From the NCBI GenBank assembly GCA_035508795.1, contig DATJMJ010000002.1, positions 1-31,315 on the forward strand: 31,315 bases of DNA, written 5' to 3'. The notes below the pieces were generated by a model. It did not search any database and was not told the origin of the DNA. It saw only the letters and a program-made list of their open reading frames with translations. The position numbers were made by a program, and so were the translations under genes. Source of the stretch: DATJMJ01 sp035508795. Its GTDB lineage: Bacteria > Actinomycetota > Acidimicrobiia > Acidimicrobiales > Palsa-688. Shown here piece after piece: positions 9,153-19,300 of this stretch (its first letter is position 1; each line of letters begins with the position of its first letter).

Positions 9153-11941
9153 CCGCCCGCACCCGCTCTCACAAAGCCGCCGCCGCCCCCGCCGAAGAAG
9201 CGGGCACCTCCGCCGCCACCGCCGAGCCCGCCTCCTCCGAACGGCGAGCCGCTGCCGGTGCTGGACGGGATGGTCGCGCGGAGCGAGGCGATCACGACCG
9301 CCTCACCCGAAGTGACCCCCGAGACGATCTGGGTCTCGGCGTCTCCGGTAGCCCCGACAGTGACGTCTGTCTGCACTTCCTTGCCGTTTTTCAGCACGTC
9401 TACGTAAGAGAGGGTGCCTAGGCTGTGGACTGCGCTCGTCGGGACGACAACGACGTTGTTGACCTGCTTCACGACGAGCTCGACATCGGCGCTCGCTCCC
9501 GGGTACAGCCCCGCTGGGCTGCCCGTCACGGCGATCGTGACGGGGAAGCTTGTAACCCCGCTGCTCGTCGAGCCGGTGGTGCTGAAGCTCGTCACGACCC
9601 CGAAGTAGTCGGTGGTGGTGCCGACGGGCGTTATGACAGCCTGCTCTCCGTCCACGACCTGACCGATCTGGGCCGTGGTCGCGGAAGCCTGTACGACGAA
9701 GGAGTCCGAAGGTTGGATGACAACGTCCGAGCTCGAACTGGAGCTCCCCGAGCTCGAGCCCTCCCCGGAGCCGCTGCTCGAGGACCCCGTGGGCGTGCTG
9801 ACGGTCGTGTTGGCCGCCGTCACCGAGCCTCCCTCCGTCAGGTTGAGCGTGACGATGACGCCGCTGATGGGGGACCGCAGGGTCGCGTCTGCCAGGTTTT
9901 GCTTGGCCTGGGCGAGAGCAGACTCTGCTGCTGATACCGAGGACTCGTCGCCGGCGATGGTGGCGGGCTCGCTCAGCTGGGACGAGCTCAGGCCGGTTTG
10001 GGCTTCGGAGAGCTGCTGTTCGGCCGAGGTCACCTGGTCCTCGGCCTGCTGGAGCGATTGGGCGTCCTTTTGCTCGGTTGAGATCAGGGCCGATTGGGCG
10101 CTGGCAAGCGACTGGTCGTCCTTTTCCTGCGCCGAAGTCAGCCCCATCTGAGCCGAGGTCACCGATTCGCCGTCTTTTTGCTCAGTCGAGGCCAGGCTCT
10201 GCTTCGCCGCCGTGACCGCTTCGCCGTCCTTCTGCTCGGCCTGGGCGAGGTCAGCGTCTGCGGCCGCGACGGAGGCGGCGTCCTTCTGCTCGGTCTGCGC
10301 CATGGCGGACTTGGCGGATTGGACAGCCCCTCCATCTTTTTGTTGCGCCGTCACGAGAGCCGTCTTCGCCGCCGCCAACGCCTCGGCGTCCTTTTGGGCC
10401 GTTTCCGACATCTGTTGTTGGGCGCTCGCGAGCGACTGCTGGTCCTTCTGCACGGTGGAAGCCGACTGAGCCTGGGCCGTCGTCACCGACTGCTGGTCCT
10501 TCTTCTCGGTCGCGGCCAGGTTGGCCTGGGCCGTCGAAATCGACTCCTTGTCCTTGGTGACAGCCTGCTGGGCACCCGTTATTGCCTGCTGGTCAGCGGT
10601 CACCTGGGCCTGCGCCGCACTCACTGCGCTCTGGTCGGTAGTGCAGGCAGAAGCTGCCGAACCCGTGCTCGAGCTACCTCCCGAACCGCTACCGCTACCG
10701 CTACCGCCCGAGCCCGACCCCGAAGCCTCACTTCTAACGGCCACGCCTCCCGCTGCTCCCGTCCCTGCGCAGTCGATCGCTTCCTTTTGCTGGTCAGCGG
10801 TCAGGGCCGCCTGCTCGGAGGAGAGGTTGGACTGGTCCGTGGCGAGCGCCGACCGGTCTGCCGCCAGTTGCTGTTGCGCCTCGGTGACTGCCTGCTGGCC
10901 CGATGCCTTGTCGTTGGCCAGCTGGGCCTGCGCCTCCGAGACTGCCATCGCGGTTTGCGACTTGTCGCTCGCCAACTGCGATTTGGCCGCCGCTACAGCT
11001 GCACTGTCGGCTGTCTTGTCGTTGGTCGCCTGCTGCTCGGCCTGGGTAACGGCTGCCTTCTGGGTGGCCGTGTCGTTGGCGAGCTGCTGGTCGGCTTGGG
11101 TCAGGGCCGTCTGGTCCGTCGCCTTGTCGTTGGCCATCTGCTGTTCGGCTTGCGCAACCGCGGTCCTCTGGGTGGCCGTGTCGTTGGCGAGCTGTTGCTC
11201 GGCCTGGGCCAGGGCTGCCTTGGCGGTCGTCTTGTCGTTTGTCATCTGCTGGTCGGCGTCTGTTACCGAGGCCTTCGACGAAGTCGAGTCGTTGGCAAGT
11301 TGCTGCCGTGCGGCAGTGACCGCAGCCTGGGCCTGCGCGAGGGCGAGGGCATTGGACTGCTGGGCCGCCGTCACATTGGCCTTGTCCTCGGTAACGGCGA
11401 TCTGGGCGCTCTCGACGCTACCTTGAGCCGAGGTCAGGGTCTGGTCCGACTTGTCCGAGGCAAGTTTTGCCTCAGCGCTGTCGAGGCTCGCCTCCGCCTG
11501 CTGGAGGTCGGAGAGCAGGGTCGTGGTATTGAGCGTCGCAAGCACCTGGCCTGCTTTCACCGTCTGTCCTGAGGCGACGTCGAGCTGCGCCACGGTGCCG
11601 GCCACGCCGAAGTTGACGTCCGCCTGTGTGGCCGGCTCTATCGTGCCGGTCGTCGCCGCTTCCTCTTTTATGTCGCCGATGGACGCGGTCGCGGTCCGGT
11701 AGCCGGTGCTGCCGCTCGAGCGCGTCGTGAAGTAGTACGCGGCGCCTCCGCCGAGCACTGCCGCCACGAGGACGACAGCCGCGGGCGTCTTCCATCTATG
11801 CCTGAGCCTCTTCCAGCGGCCCCCCTGCTTTGGGGGAGGGACCGCCTCACCGTTGAGGCTTGGATCGGCGGGAGGGAACTCCCAAGCGGGCGCTGGCGAC
11901 TGGGTGCTTAGCGCGTCTGGTTCTTCAGGAGCCAGAGTCAT
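9149..11941 (-). CDS. Giant HlyD/MacA-type adaptor with twin 9 x 18-residue helical arms
   Basis: This is a predicted membrane-anchored adaptor for the MacB-like ATPase and permease. At 930 residues it is more than twice the usual MacA length. Order of parts: cytosolic Pro-rich and basic N-terminus (1-51), one TM helix (about 53-71), a barrel/lipoyl half (about 80-140, TGTIEPATQADVNFGVAGTV), helical arm 1 (about 143-389), tip loop (390-433), arm 2 (about 434-686), the second lipoyl half (RSPISGVIVTLNLTEGGSV), a Ser/Gly linker, a beta-barrel/membrane-proximal region, and a Gly-rich tail with ARFFGGGG (913-920). Arm 1 has nine 18-residue units (211-372, AEQQLANDTATQ-type). Arm 2 has nine (470-631, STEQKDxxS-type). 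Cys391 and Cys433 flank a Gly/Ser loop and are the only cysteines. The ATG is preceded by GGAGG, 8 nt away. It overlaps the ATPase start by 4 bases. Confidence 0.9.
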   Translation of the reverse strand: MTLAPEEPDALSTQSPAPAWEFPPADPSLNGEAVPPPKQGGRWKRLRHRWKTPAAVVLVAAVLGGGAAYYFTTRSSGSTGYRTATASIGDIKEEAATTGTIEPATQADVNFGVAGTVAQLDVASGQTVKAGQVLATLNTTTLLSDLQQAEASLDSAEAKLASDKSDQTLTSAQGSVESAQIAVTEDKANVTAAQQSNALALAQAQAAVTAARQQLANDSTSSKASVTDADQQMTNDKTTAKAALAQAEQQLANDTATQRTAVAQAEQQMANDKATDQTALTQADQQLANDTATQKAAVTQAEQQATNDKTADSAAVAAAKSQLASDKSQTAMAVSEAQAQLANDKASGQQAVTEAQQQLAADRSALATDQSNLSSEQAALTADQQKEAIDCAGTGAAGGVAVRSEASGSGSGGSGSGSGSGGSSSTGSAASACTTDQSAVSAAQAQVTADQQAITGAQQAVTKDKESISTAQANLAATEKKDQQSVTTAQAQSASTVQKDQQSLASAQQQMSETAQKDAEALAAAKTALVTAQQKDGGAVQSAKSAMAQTEQKDAASVAAADADLAQAEQKDGEAVTAAKQSLASTEQKDGESVTSAQMGLTSAQEKDDQSLASAQSALISTEQKDAQSLQQAEDQVTSAEQQLSEAQTGLSSSQLSEPATIAGDESSVSAAESALAQAKQNLADATLRSPISGVIVTLNLTEGGSVTAANTTVSTPTGSSSSGSGEGSSSGSSSSSSDVVIQPSDSFVVQASATTAQIGQVVDGEQAVITPVGTTTDYFGVVTSFSTTGSTSSGVTSFPVTIAVTGSPAGLYPGASADVELVVKQVNNVVVVPTSAVHSLGTLSYVDVLKNGKEVQTDVTVGATGDAETQIVSGVTSGEAVVIASLRATIPSSTGSGSPFGGGGLGGGGGGARFFGGGGGGFVRAGAGG
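10049..10534 (-). repeat. Nine 54-bp (18-residue) coding repeats, adaptor arm 2
   Basis: This interval encodes residues 470-631 of the adaptor as nine consecutive 18-residue units. Each has the pattern [AS]-A-x-x-x-[LMS]-x-x-[TA]-x-[QEK]-K-D-x-x-[SA]-[LV]-x. Lys-Asp is present in every unit. The DNA copies have diverged, so selection appears to hold the protein pattern rather than the bases. Confidence 0.85.
10826..11311 (-). repeat. Nine 54-bp (18-residue) coding repeats, adaptor arm 1
   Basis: This interval encodes residues 211-372 of the adaptor as nine consecutive 18-residue units of the form A-[EDQ]-x-Q-[LM]-[AT]-[NS]-D-x-x-x-x-x-[AT]-[AV]-x-x. The Asn-Asp pair recurs once per unit in most copies. 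The copy number and unit length match arm 2 exactly, as expected for two antiparallel helices of one hairpin. Confidence 0.85.
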
Positions 11942-12039
11942 GAGGCAGACCTCCGAGGCATGTCACCCAAAGCGTACGCGTGGGCACTCAGGTTGCGATA
12001 AGAGCGTCCTGAAAGTTGACTGAAGCCCCACGCCCGGGC

Positions 12040-12111
12040 GGGCCTGGGGCTACGGCCCCGTGGGAAAGCGGCCCCGCGGCCCGCAGCACCCGCGCTGACC
12101 GGGCGCGGGTG
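12040..12111 (-). terminator. Hairpins downstream of rpoC
   Basis: Two compact hairpins lie 20-90 nt after the rpoC stop. The stem CACCCGCG / CGCGGGTG (12087-12094 with 12104-12111) has a 9-nt loop. GGGGC-TACG-GCCCC lies near 12046-12059. There is no U-run. They separate rpoBC from the adaptor operon and make a candidate GC-rich terminator region; this gap otherwise holds only the adaptor's ribosome-binding region. Confidence 0.45.
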
Positions 12112-12133
12112 GCGGTGCCCGGGGCACCCGCTA

Positions 12134-15100
12134 TTAGCCGGAGGCCCCTTCTTCCGTCCCAGCGTCGAAGGTCGTCCCGGGCGCGTCGTCGTAGGTGCCC
12201 CCATAGCCGTACCCGTCCTGGTAGTCAGCCGAAGGGTCAAAGGTCGCGCCGCCATCGGTCCCCGTGTTGCTCCCGATGCTGGCAAGCCAGGCGGCAAGGT
12301 CTTCTGTCCCGGGCTCCTCGTCCGAGGTCCAGAACGTCATCCGCTGTACTTCGGGCGCGTCGACAACGACGTCGCGGTAGCGCGGCATGCCGGTGCCGGC
12401 CGGGATGAGCTTGCCGATGATGATGTTTTCCTTGAGGCCGAAGAGCATGTCCGACTTGCCCTCTATCGCGGCCTCGGTAAGGACACGCGTCGTCTCCTGG
12501 AACGATGCCGCCGAGAGCCAGCTGTCCGTCGCGAGCGAAGCCTTCGTGATGCCCATCAGCTCGGGGCGTCCCTCGGCGGGCCGCTTGCCCTGCTGGACGA
12601 GCTCACGGTTGACCTCGGCGAAGAACCTGGCGTCGACGCGCTCACCGGGGAGGAACGGCGACTCGCCCTGCTCGGCCACGAGCACGCGGCGGAGCATCTG
12701 GCGGACGATCAGCTCGATGTGCTTGTCGTGGATCGACACGCCCTGGTCGCGGTACACCTGCTGGACCTCTTCGACGAGGTACTGCTGGGTCTCCCGGATG
12801 CCTTTGATCTCGAGCAGCTGCTTGGGGTCGCGCGGGCCCTCGACGATGGCGTCGCCTGCTGCCACTTCGGCCCCCTCGCGGATACCCTCGGCCAACTTGG
12901 CACGCAGGGCGACCGTATAGACGTCCTCGCTCCCGTCGTCACCGACGATGCTCACCCTGCGGCTGTTGTCCTCTTCGACGATCCGGGCAACGCCCGACGT
13001 GCGGGCCAGCACCGCGGCGCCCTTGGGCGTGCGGGCTTCGAACAGCTCGACGACCCTCGGCAAACCGTGGGTGATGTCCTCGCCTGCGATACCGCCGGTG
13101 TGGAAGGTACGCATGGTCAGCTGCGTGCCGGGCTCGCCGATCGACTGGGCCGCTATCACCCCGACGGCCTCGCCCAGCTCGATGTGCTGGTCCGATGCCA
13201 GCGACCGGCCGTAGCAGTTGGCACAGATGCCGTGGGTCGACTCACACGTGAGCACCGAACGGACCATGGCCTCGCTGACTGCCGGGTCGTCCCTCAGCTG
13301 TTCCATCAGGCTGACGTCGATCTCGGTCCCGGCGGGTAGCTCGGTGCCGTCCGACAGGGTGACGTCGCGGGCGAGCACGCGCCCGTCGAGGCGAGTCTCC
13401 AGGTAATACCTGGCCTTCTCGTCGTCGGGCTTGACGTTGCGGACCCAGATGCCCCTCGTGCTGCCGCAGTCGTCTTCCCTCACGATGAGCTCCTGGGCGA
13501 CGTCGACGAGACGGCGCGTCAGGTAGCCCGAGTCGGCTGTGCGCAAGGCAGTGTCCGCGAGGCCCTTACGGGCGCCGTGGGTCGAGATGAAGTACTCGAG
13601 GACCGAAAGCCCTTCCCGGAACGAGGAAATGATGGGGCGGGGGATCATCTCACCTCGAGGGTTGGACACCAGGCCCTTCATGCCCGCGATCTGGCGCACC
13701 TGCTGCGGGTTGCCGCGGGCGCCGGAGTCGACCATCATGTCGAGCGGGTTGAAGAGGATCTTGTGGAGGCTCTCCTCCATCTCCTTGCCCACCTTGGAGT
13801 TGGCGTTGGTCCAGATCTCGATCTCTTTCTGGCGCCGCTCGTCGTCGGTGATGATGCCCCGCTTGAACTGGCTCTCGGCCTTTTGGGCATCCTCTTCGAA
13901 CTGGGCGATGATCTCTTTCTTCTTCGCCGGGACCTGGACGTCTTCCATCGAGATCGTGAGCCCCGACTGGGAGGCGTAGCGGTAGCAGAGCTCCTTGATC
14001 TTGTCGAGGCTGTCGGCAACGGTGACCCGCGGGTAATTGCTCGCGAGCACCTCGACGATCTGGCCGATGCTGTGGGCGCGCTTGCCCACGACTTCGTTCA
14101 CGAAGGGGAAGCCTTCGGGCAGGGCCGTGTTGAAGATGACCCGGCCGGGCGTGGTCTCGATCGTGTCGTACTCGGGGCCGTCGCTGATCTCGCCGTCCAG
14201 GCCCGTGATGTCGGCCTGCGCGATCGGGGCCACGCTTGCGGCCGCCGGCTCGGCGTGCCTCTCCTCCATGGCCGAGCCATTGAGGCCCCCGTCGATGAAG
14301 GCACCGTCCAGCCCGTCGAACTCGCCATGCATCTCGGCGTCGGCCGACGCTCCGTCGGTGGCGGGCGGGCTCCAGTGGGGACGCCGCCAGGTGATCTTTG
14401 CGTGGAGGTCTACCGCTCCGACTTCGAGCGCGTGGCGGACCTCGTGAAGGTGGCGGAAGACGCGGCCTTCCCCCTTGACGCCTTCCTTGACCAGGGTCAG
14501 GTAATAGGCGCCGAACACCATGTCCTGTGTGGGCGTCACGATCGGGCGCCCGGTAGCAGGCGAGAGGATGTTGTTGGCCGAGAGCATCAAGATGCGGGCC
14601 TCGGCTTGGGCCTCTGCCGACAAAGGCAGGTGGACGGCCATCTGGTCGCCGTCGAAGTCAGCGTTGAAAGCCGTGCAGACGAGGGGGTGGATCTGGATCG
14701 CCTTGCCCTCGACCAGTACCGGCTCGAACGCCTGGATACCAAGGCGGTGCAAGGTCGGCGCCCTGTTGAGGAAAACAGGGTGCTCCTTGATGACCTCTTC
14801 GAGCACGTCCCAGACATGCGAGCGGCGGCGCTCGACCATCCGCTTGGCCGACTTGATGTTTTGTGCCAGCTCGAGGTCGACGAGCCTCTTCATGACGAAC
14901 GGCTTGAAGAGCTCGAGCGCCATCTGCTTGGGCAGGCCGCACTGGTGCAGCCGCAGGGTCGGGCCGACGACGATCACCGAACGGCCCGAATAGTCGACGC
15001 GCTTGCCCAGCAGGTTTTGGCGGAACCGTCCCTGCTTGCCCTTCAACATGTCGGACAAGCTCTTGAGGGGCCGGTTGCCGGGGCCCGTGACGGGCCGGCC

Positions 15101-16318
15101 GCGGCGCCCGTTGTCGAAGAGGGCGTCCACAGCCTCTTGCAGCATCCGCTTCTCGTTGTTGACGATGATCTCGGGAGCTCCGAGGTCGAGCAGCCTCTTC
15201 AGGCGGTTGTTGCGGTTTATGACGCGCCGGTACAGGTCGTTCAAGTCGCTTGTGGCGAAACGGCCGCCGTCGAGCTGGACCATCGGCCGCAGCTCGGGCG
15301 GGATGACCGGGACGACGTCGAGGATCATGGCGCGGGGGTCGTTGACCCGGCGGCCGTTGTCGTCCCTGCGGTTGAACGCGGAGACGATCTTCAGCCGCTT
15401 GATCGCCTTTTGCTTGCGCTGCACCGAAAGGTGGCGGCGCCCGTCTTCGGGGTCGATCACCTCGCGCAGCTTGACCTCTTCTTCGTCGAGGTCGAGCTCT
15501 TCGATCAGCTGAGCGATCGCCTCGGCCCCCATGCCGCCCCGGAAGTAGTCGCCGTAGCGGTCCCGCAATTCACGCCAGAGCATCTCGTCTTCGATGATCT
15601 TGCGGCCGTGCAGGTCGCGGAACTCGTCGAAGGCGCGCTTCACCAGTTCGGACTCTGCATCCGCGTGGTCGCGGATCGAGCCGACTTCCTTTTCGACCTG
15701 GCGCTGGCGGGCCTTCAGCTCGGAGTCCTTGGCCCCCTCGCTCTCCAGTTTCGCCAGCTCCTCTTCGAGCTCCTTGTAACGGCGGTCGATGTCGAGGTCA
15801 CGGGTGCGGACGATGTCGGCCTGCTCCTCGTTGAGCTCGACCTCGAGGTTGGGCAGGTCGTTGTGCCTGCGTTCCTCGTCGACCCAGGTGACAAGGTTCG
15901 CCGCGAAATATATGACTTTTTCGAGCTGCTTGGCCTTCAGTTCCTCACGTGCCTCGGTGCCCATGAGCAGGTAGGCGAGCCATGACCTCGTCCCGCGCAG
16001 GTACCAGATGTGCACCACGGGCGCGGCCAGCTCGATGTGCCCCATGCGCTCACGGCGGACTTTGGAGCGCGTTACCTCCACACCGCACCGCTCGCAGATG
16101 ATCCCCTTGAAGCGGACACGCTTGTACTTCCCGCAGTAGCACTCCCAGTCCTTGGTCGGGCCGAAGATCTTCTCGCAGAAAAGCCCGTCCTTTTCGGGGC
16201 GGAGCGTCCGGTAGTTGATCGTCTCCGGCTTTTTCACCTCGCCGTTCGACCACGTGCGGATATCGTCCGCTGTGGCGAGGCCGATCCGGAGCTGCTCGAA
16301 ATTGTTGACGTCAAGCAT
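12134..16318 (-). CDS. rpoC: DNA-directed RNA polymerase subunit beta'
   Basis: This is the catalytic large subunit of RNA polymerase, 1394 residues. The Mg-binding motif NADFDGD is at 552-558. The first zinc site is C60, C62, C75, C78. A second Cys cluster (CESTHGICANCYG) lies in the C-terminal half. Bridge-helix/trigger-loop signatures TADSGYLTRRLVDVAQE and SIGEPGTQLTMRTFHTGG are intact. Residues about 160-235 form the acidic coiled-coil insertion typical of actinobacterial beta'. Between AYYLTLV (about 605) and ETTPGRVIFN (about 721) there is a long acidic low-complexity stretch, more extended than I recall in mycobacteria. The C-terminus ends in an acidic Gly/Tyr tail. The ATG at 16318 has GAGAGGAG upstream and lies 3 bp after the rpoB stop. 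Confidence 0.99.
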   Translation of the reverse strand: MLDVNNFEQLRIGLATADDIRTWSNGEVKKPETINYRTLRPEKDGLFCEKIFGPTKDWECYCGKYKRVRFKGIICERCGVEVTRSKVRRERMGHIELAAPVVHIWYLRGTRSWLAYLLMGTEAREELKAKQLEKVIYFAANLVTWVDEERRHNDLPNLEVELNEEQADIVRTRDLDIDRRYKELEEELAKLESEGAKDSELKARQRQVEKEVGSIRDHADAESELVKRAFDEFRDLHGRKIIEDEMLWRELRDRYGDYFRGGMGAEAIAQLIEELDLDEEEVKLREVIDPEDGRRHLSVQRKQKAIKRLKIVSAFNRRDDNGRRVNDPRAMILDVVPVIPPELRPMVQLDGGRFATSDLNDLYRRVINRNNRLKRLLDLGAPEIIVNNEKRMLQEAVDALFDNGRRGRPVTGPGNRPLKSLSDMLKGKQGRFRQNLLGKRVDYSGRSVIVVGPTLRLHQCGLPKQMALELFKPFVMKRLVDLELAQNIKSAKRMVERRRSHVWDVLEEVIKEHPVFLNRAPTLHRLGIQAFEPVLVEGKAIQIHPLVCTAFNADFDGDQMAVHLPLSAEAQAEARILMLSANNILSPATGRPIVTPTQDMVFGAYYLTLVKEGVKGEGRVFRHLHEVRHALEVGAVDLHAKITWRRPHWSPPATDGASADAEMHGEFDGLDGAFIDGGLNGSAMEERHAEPAAASVAPIAQADITGLDGEISDGPEYDTIETTPGRVIFNTALPEGFPFVNEVVGKRAHSIGQIVEVLASNYPRVTVADSLDKIKELCYRYASQSGLTISMEDVQVPAKKKEIIAQFEEDAQKAESQFKRGIITDDERRQKEIEIWTNANSKVGKEMEESLHKILFNPLDMMVDSGARGNPQQVRQIAGMKGLVSNPRGEMIPRPIISSFREGLSVLEYFISTHGARKGLADTALRTADSGYLTRRLVDVAQELIVREDDCGSTRGIWVRNVKPDDEKARYYLETRLDGRVLARDVTLSDGTELPAGTEIDVSLMEQLRDDPAVSEAMVRSVLTCESTHGICANCYGRSLASDQHIELGEAVGVIAAQSIGEPGTQLTMRTFHTGGIAGEDITHGLPRVVELFEARTPKGAAVLARTSGVARIVEEDNSRRVSIVGDDGSEDVYTVALRAKLAEGIREGAEVAAGDAIVEGPRDPKQLLEIKGIRETQQYLVEEVQQVYRDQGVSIHDKHIELIVRQMLRRVLVAEQGESPFLPGERVDARFFAEVNRELVQQGKRPAEGRPELMGITKASLATDSWLSAASFQETTRVLTEAAIEGKSDMLFGLKENIIIGKLIPAGTGMPRYRDVVVDAPEVQRMTFWTSDEEPGTEDLAAWLASIGSNTGTDGGATFDPSADYQDGYGYGGTYDDAPGTTFDAGTEEGASG

Positions 16319-16321
16319 TGC

Positions 16322-19300
16322 CTAAAAACTCCTCTCGCTGGCGCGGCGGGCATCCTCTTCGTCTGAACCCCGCTCGGGCCTGCTGATGTCGATGCCGAGC
16401 TCTTCGGCCGTGCGGAACACGTCTTCGTCAAGCTCGCGCATCTCGATCTGTTCGCCCGTTGTCGAAAGCACCTCTACGTTCAAGCAGAGGCTCTGCATTT
16501 CCTTGATGAGTACCTTGAAGCTCTCGGGTATCCCGGGCTCGGGGATGTTGTCCCCCTTGACGATCGCCTCGTAGACCTTCACCCTCCCGAGGACGTCGTC
16601 CGACTTGATGGTGAGCAGTTCCTGCAAGGCGTACGCGGCGCCGTACGCTTCGAGCGCCCACACCTCCATCTCCCCGAAACGCTGGCCACCGAACTGAGCT
16701 TTGCCACCGAGCGGCTGCTGGGTGATCATCGAGTACGGGCCCGTCGAACGAGCATGGATCTTGTCGTCGACGAGGTGGGCCAGTTTGAGGATGTATATGT
16801 ACCCGACCGACACCGGGTTGTCGTACGGTTCGCCCGAGCGGCCGTTGTAAAGGACGGCTTTCCCGTTGGGCCCGATGAGCCTGCCGTGGTCGCCGTAATT
16901 GGTACCCGGAGCTTCGGGGTGGAGGTTTTCGAAGATCTTCTTGATCGTCGGGTGCTTGCCCGCCTGCTCCTCCTCGTCCCAGTGCGCCCCGTCGAAACTC
17001 GGGGTCGCCAGGAACGCCGAGGGCTCGGCTACCGGGCTCGTTTTCCGGGTCGACGCGACGGTGGCCGCCGGGCCGTGACCTTCTACGTCCCATCCCCATC
17101 TCGCTGCCCAGCCGAGATGGCTCTCGAGCACCTGGCCCACGTTCATGCGGGAAGGCACCCCGAGAGGGTTGAGGATCATGTCGACTGGCCTGCCGTCTGC
17201 CAGGTGCGGCATGTCCTCGACCGGGAGGATCTTGGAGATGACGCCCTTGTTGCCATGGCGGCCGGCGAGCTTGTCGCCCTCTGTGATCTTGCGCTTTTGA
17301 GCCACGTAGACCCGGACGAGCTGGTTGACCCCCGGGGGCAGCTCGTGGGCGTCCTCGCGGGAAAACACCCGGACGTCGATGACCTTGCCCGACTCACCGT
17401 GGGGCACCTTGAGCGAGGTGTCACGGACTTCGCGCGCCTTTTCGCCGAAGATCGCCCGGAGCAGGCGCTCTTCGGGGGTCAGCTCGGTCTCGCCCTTGGG
17501 GGTGACCTTGCCGACCAGGACGTCGCCCGCGCCCACCTCGGCGCCGATGCGGATGATGCCGCGCTCGTCGAGGTCCTTCAGGATCTCCTCCGAGAGGTTG
17601 GGGATGTCCCGGGTGATCTCCTCGGCCCCGAGCTTGGTGTCCCTTGCGTCGACCTCGTGCTCTTCGATGTGGATCGACGAAAGCACGTCGTCGCGGACCA
17701 GCCGCTCGGAAAGGATGATGGCGTCTTCGTAGTTGTAACCCTCCCAGGGCATGAACGCCACGAGGAGGTTCTTGCCGAGGCCGAGCTCGCCGCCTTCGGT
17801 CGACGGGCCGTCGGCCAGCACGTCGCCGAGGCCGACCTCCTGGCCCTCCTCGACAACGATGCGCTGGTTGAAGCAGGTGTTCTGGTTGGACCGGCGGAAC
17901 TTGTAGACCGGGTAGACCTTGCGCCCGAGCGCCCTGCCACCACGGTCCGTCTGGCCTGCCTTGTACTCGACCACGACGTGCTCGCCGGCCACCTCGACGA
18001 CGGTGCCTGTGCCTTCTGCCAGGACGACGTCGCCGGTGTCGCGCGCTGCCCGGCTCTCCACACCAGTGCCTACGAAGGGCGCTTCGGGTTTCACCAGCGG
18101 GACTGCCTGCTTTTGCATGTTCGCGCCCATGAGCGCACGGTTGGCGTCGTCGTGCTCGATGAAGGGGATGAGCGCCGTCGAGATCGAAACGATCTGCTTG
18201 GGCGAAACGTCCATCAGATCCACTTCCGACGGCGGCACGAAGTCGACCTCGCTCGTGGTGCCGTACGTGGTGCCGCCTGCGCCGACGCGGACTCCGGGGC
18301 CCTGGGGGGCGCGCCGCACGAGGACGCGCTGGTCAGTCAGCGTGCCGTCCGAGGTCAACTTCGCGTTGGCCTGGGCGATGACGTACTCCTCCTCCTCGTC
18401 GGCTGCCAGGTAGACGATCTCGTCCTTGACCTTGCCTCCGGCCACCCGCCGGTACGGGGTCTCGATGAAGCCGTACTCGTTGATGCGGCCGTAGGTCGCC
18501 AGGTGGCCGATCAGGCCGATGTTGGGCCCCTCCGGGGTCTCGATCGGGCACATGCGCCCGTAGTGGGAGCTGTGGACGTCCCGCACTTCGAAGCCGGCAC
18601 GCTCGCGCGACAGGCCGCCCGGGCCCATGGCAGAGAGCCTGCGCTTGTGGGTCAGGCCCGAAAGCGGGTTGGTCTGGTCCATGAACTGCGAGAGCTGGCT
18701 GGTGCCGAAGAACTCCTTGATCGCTGCGACCACCGGCCGGATGTTGATCAGGGTCTGGGGCGTGATCGCCTCGACGTCCTGGGTCGTCATGCGCTCCCTG
18801 ACCACGCGCTCCATCCTTGAAAGGCCGACCCTCACCTGGTTCTGGATCAGCTCGCCGACGGAGCGGACCCGCCGGTTGGCGAAGTGGTCCTGGTCGTCGA
18901 GGCGGTACCCCGCCTCTCCCTGTGCGAGGTGCAGCAGGTAGGTACTGGCGGCGAGCACTTCGCTCTTGGAGAGGACGGTCTGGCCGGGCACCGGGCGCTC
19001 GAGCTCGATGTCGAAGAGCGCCTCGACCTTGCCTATCTCAGGCCCGAGCTTGCGGTCGAGCTTGTAACGCCCGACCCTGGTCAGGTCGTAGCGCTTCGAG
19101 TTGAAAAAGGCGTTCTCGAAGTAGGCCCGCGCCGACTCGACCGACGGCGGCTCGCCCGGCCGCGCCCGCTTATAGATCTCGAGGAGCGCGTCCTCCTGAG
19201 CGGGGGCGAGCTCGCGCTCGCGCTCCCACTGCGGCTCGAGGAAGTCGAAGTGGCGCACGAAGCGCTCGAGGAAAGACTCCTCGGCGTAACCGAGCGCCCG

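Noticed and set aside
10049..11311. Possible CRISPR-like array because of regular direct repeats
   Set aside because: Repeats are contiguous 54-bp coding units without spacers and keep the reading frame; they encode helical arms.
10094..11572. 492-codon Leu/Gly/Arg repeat frame on the plus strand opposite the adaptor
   Set aside because: Its periodicity simply mirrors the 54-bp repeats of the adaptor on the other strand.
13577..15985. 802-codon open frame on the plus strand opposite rpoC
   Set aside because: Antisense shadow of a conserved high-GC gene; the composition (Asp/Leu/Val-rich, low complexity) matches no family.
16754..18820. 688-codon open frame on the plus strand opposite rpoB
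   Set aside because: Same shadow effect; no start context and no recognisable domain.
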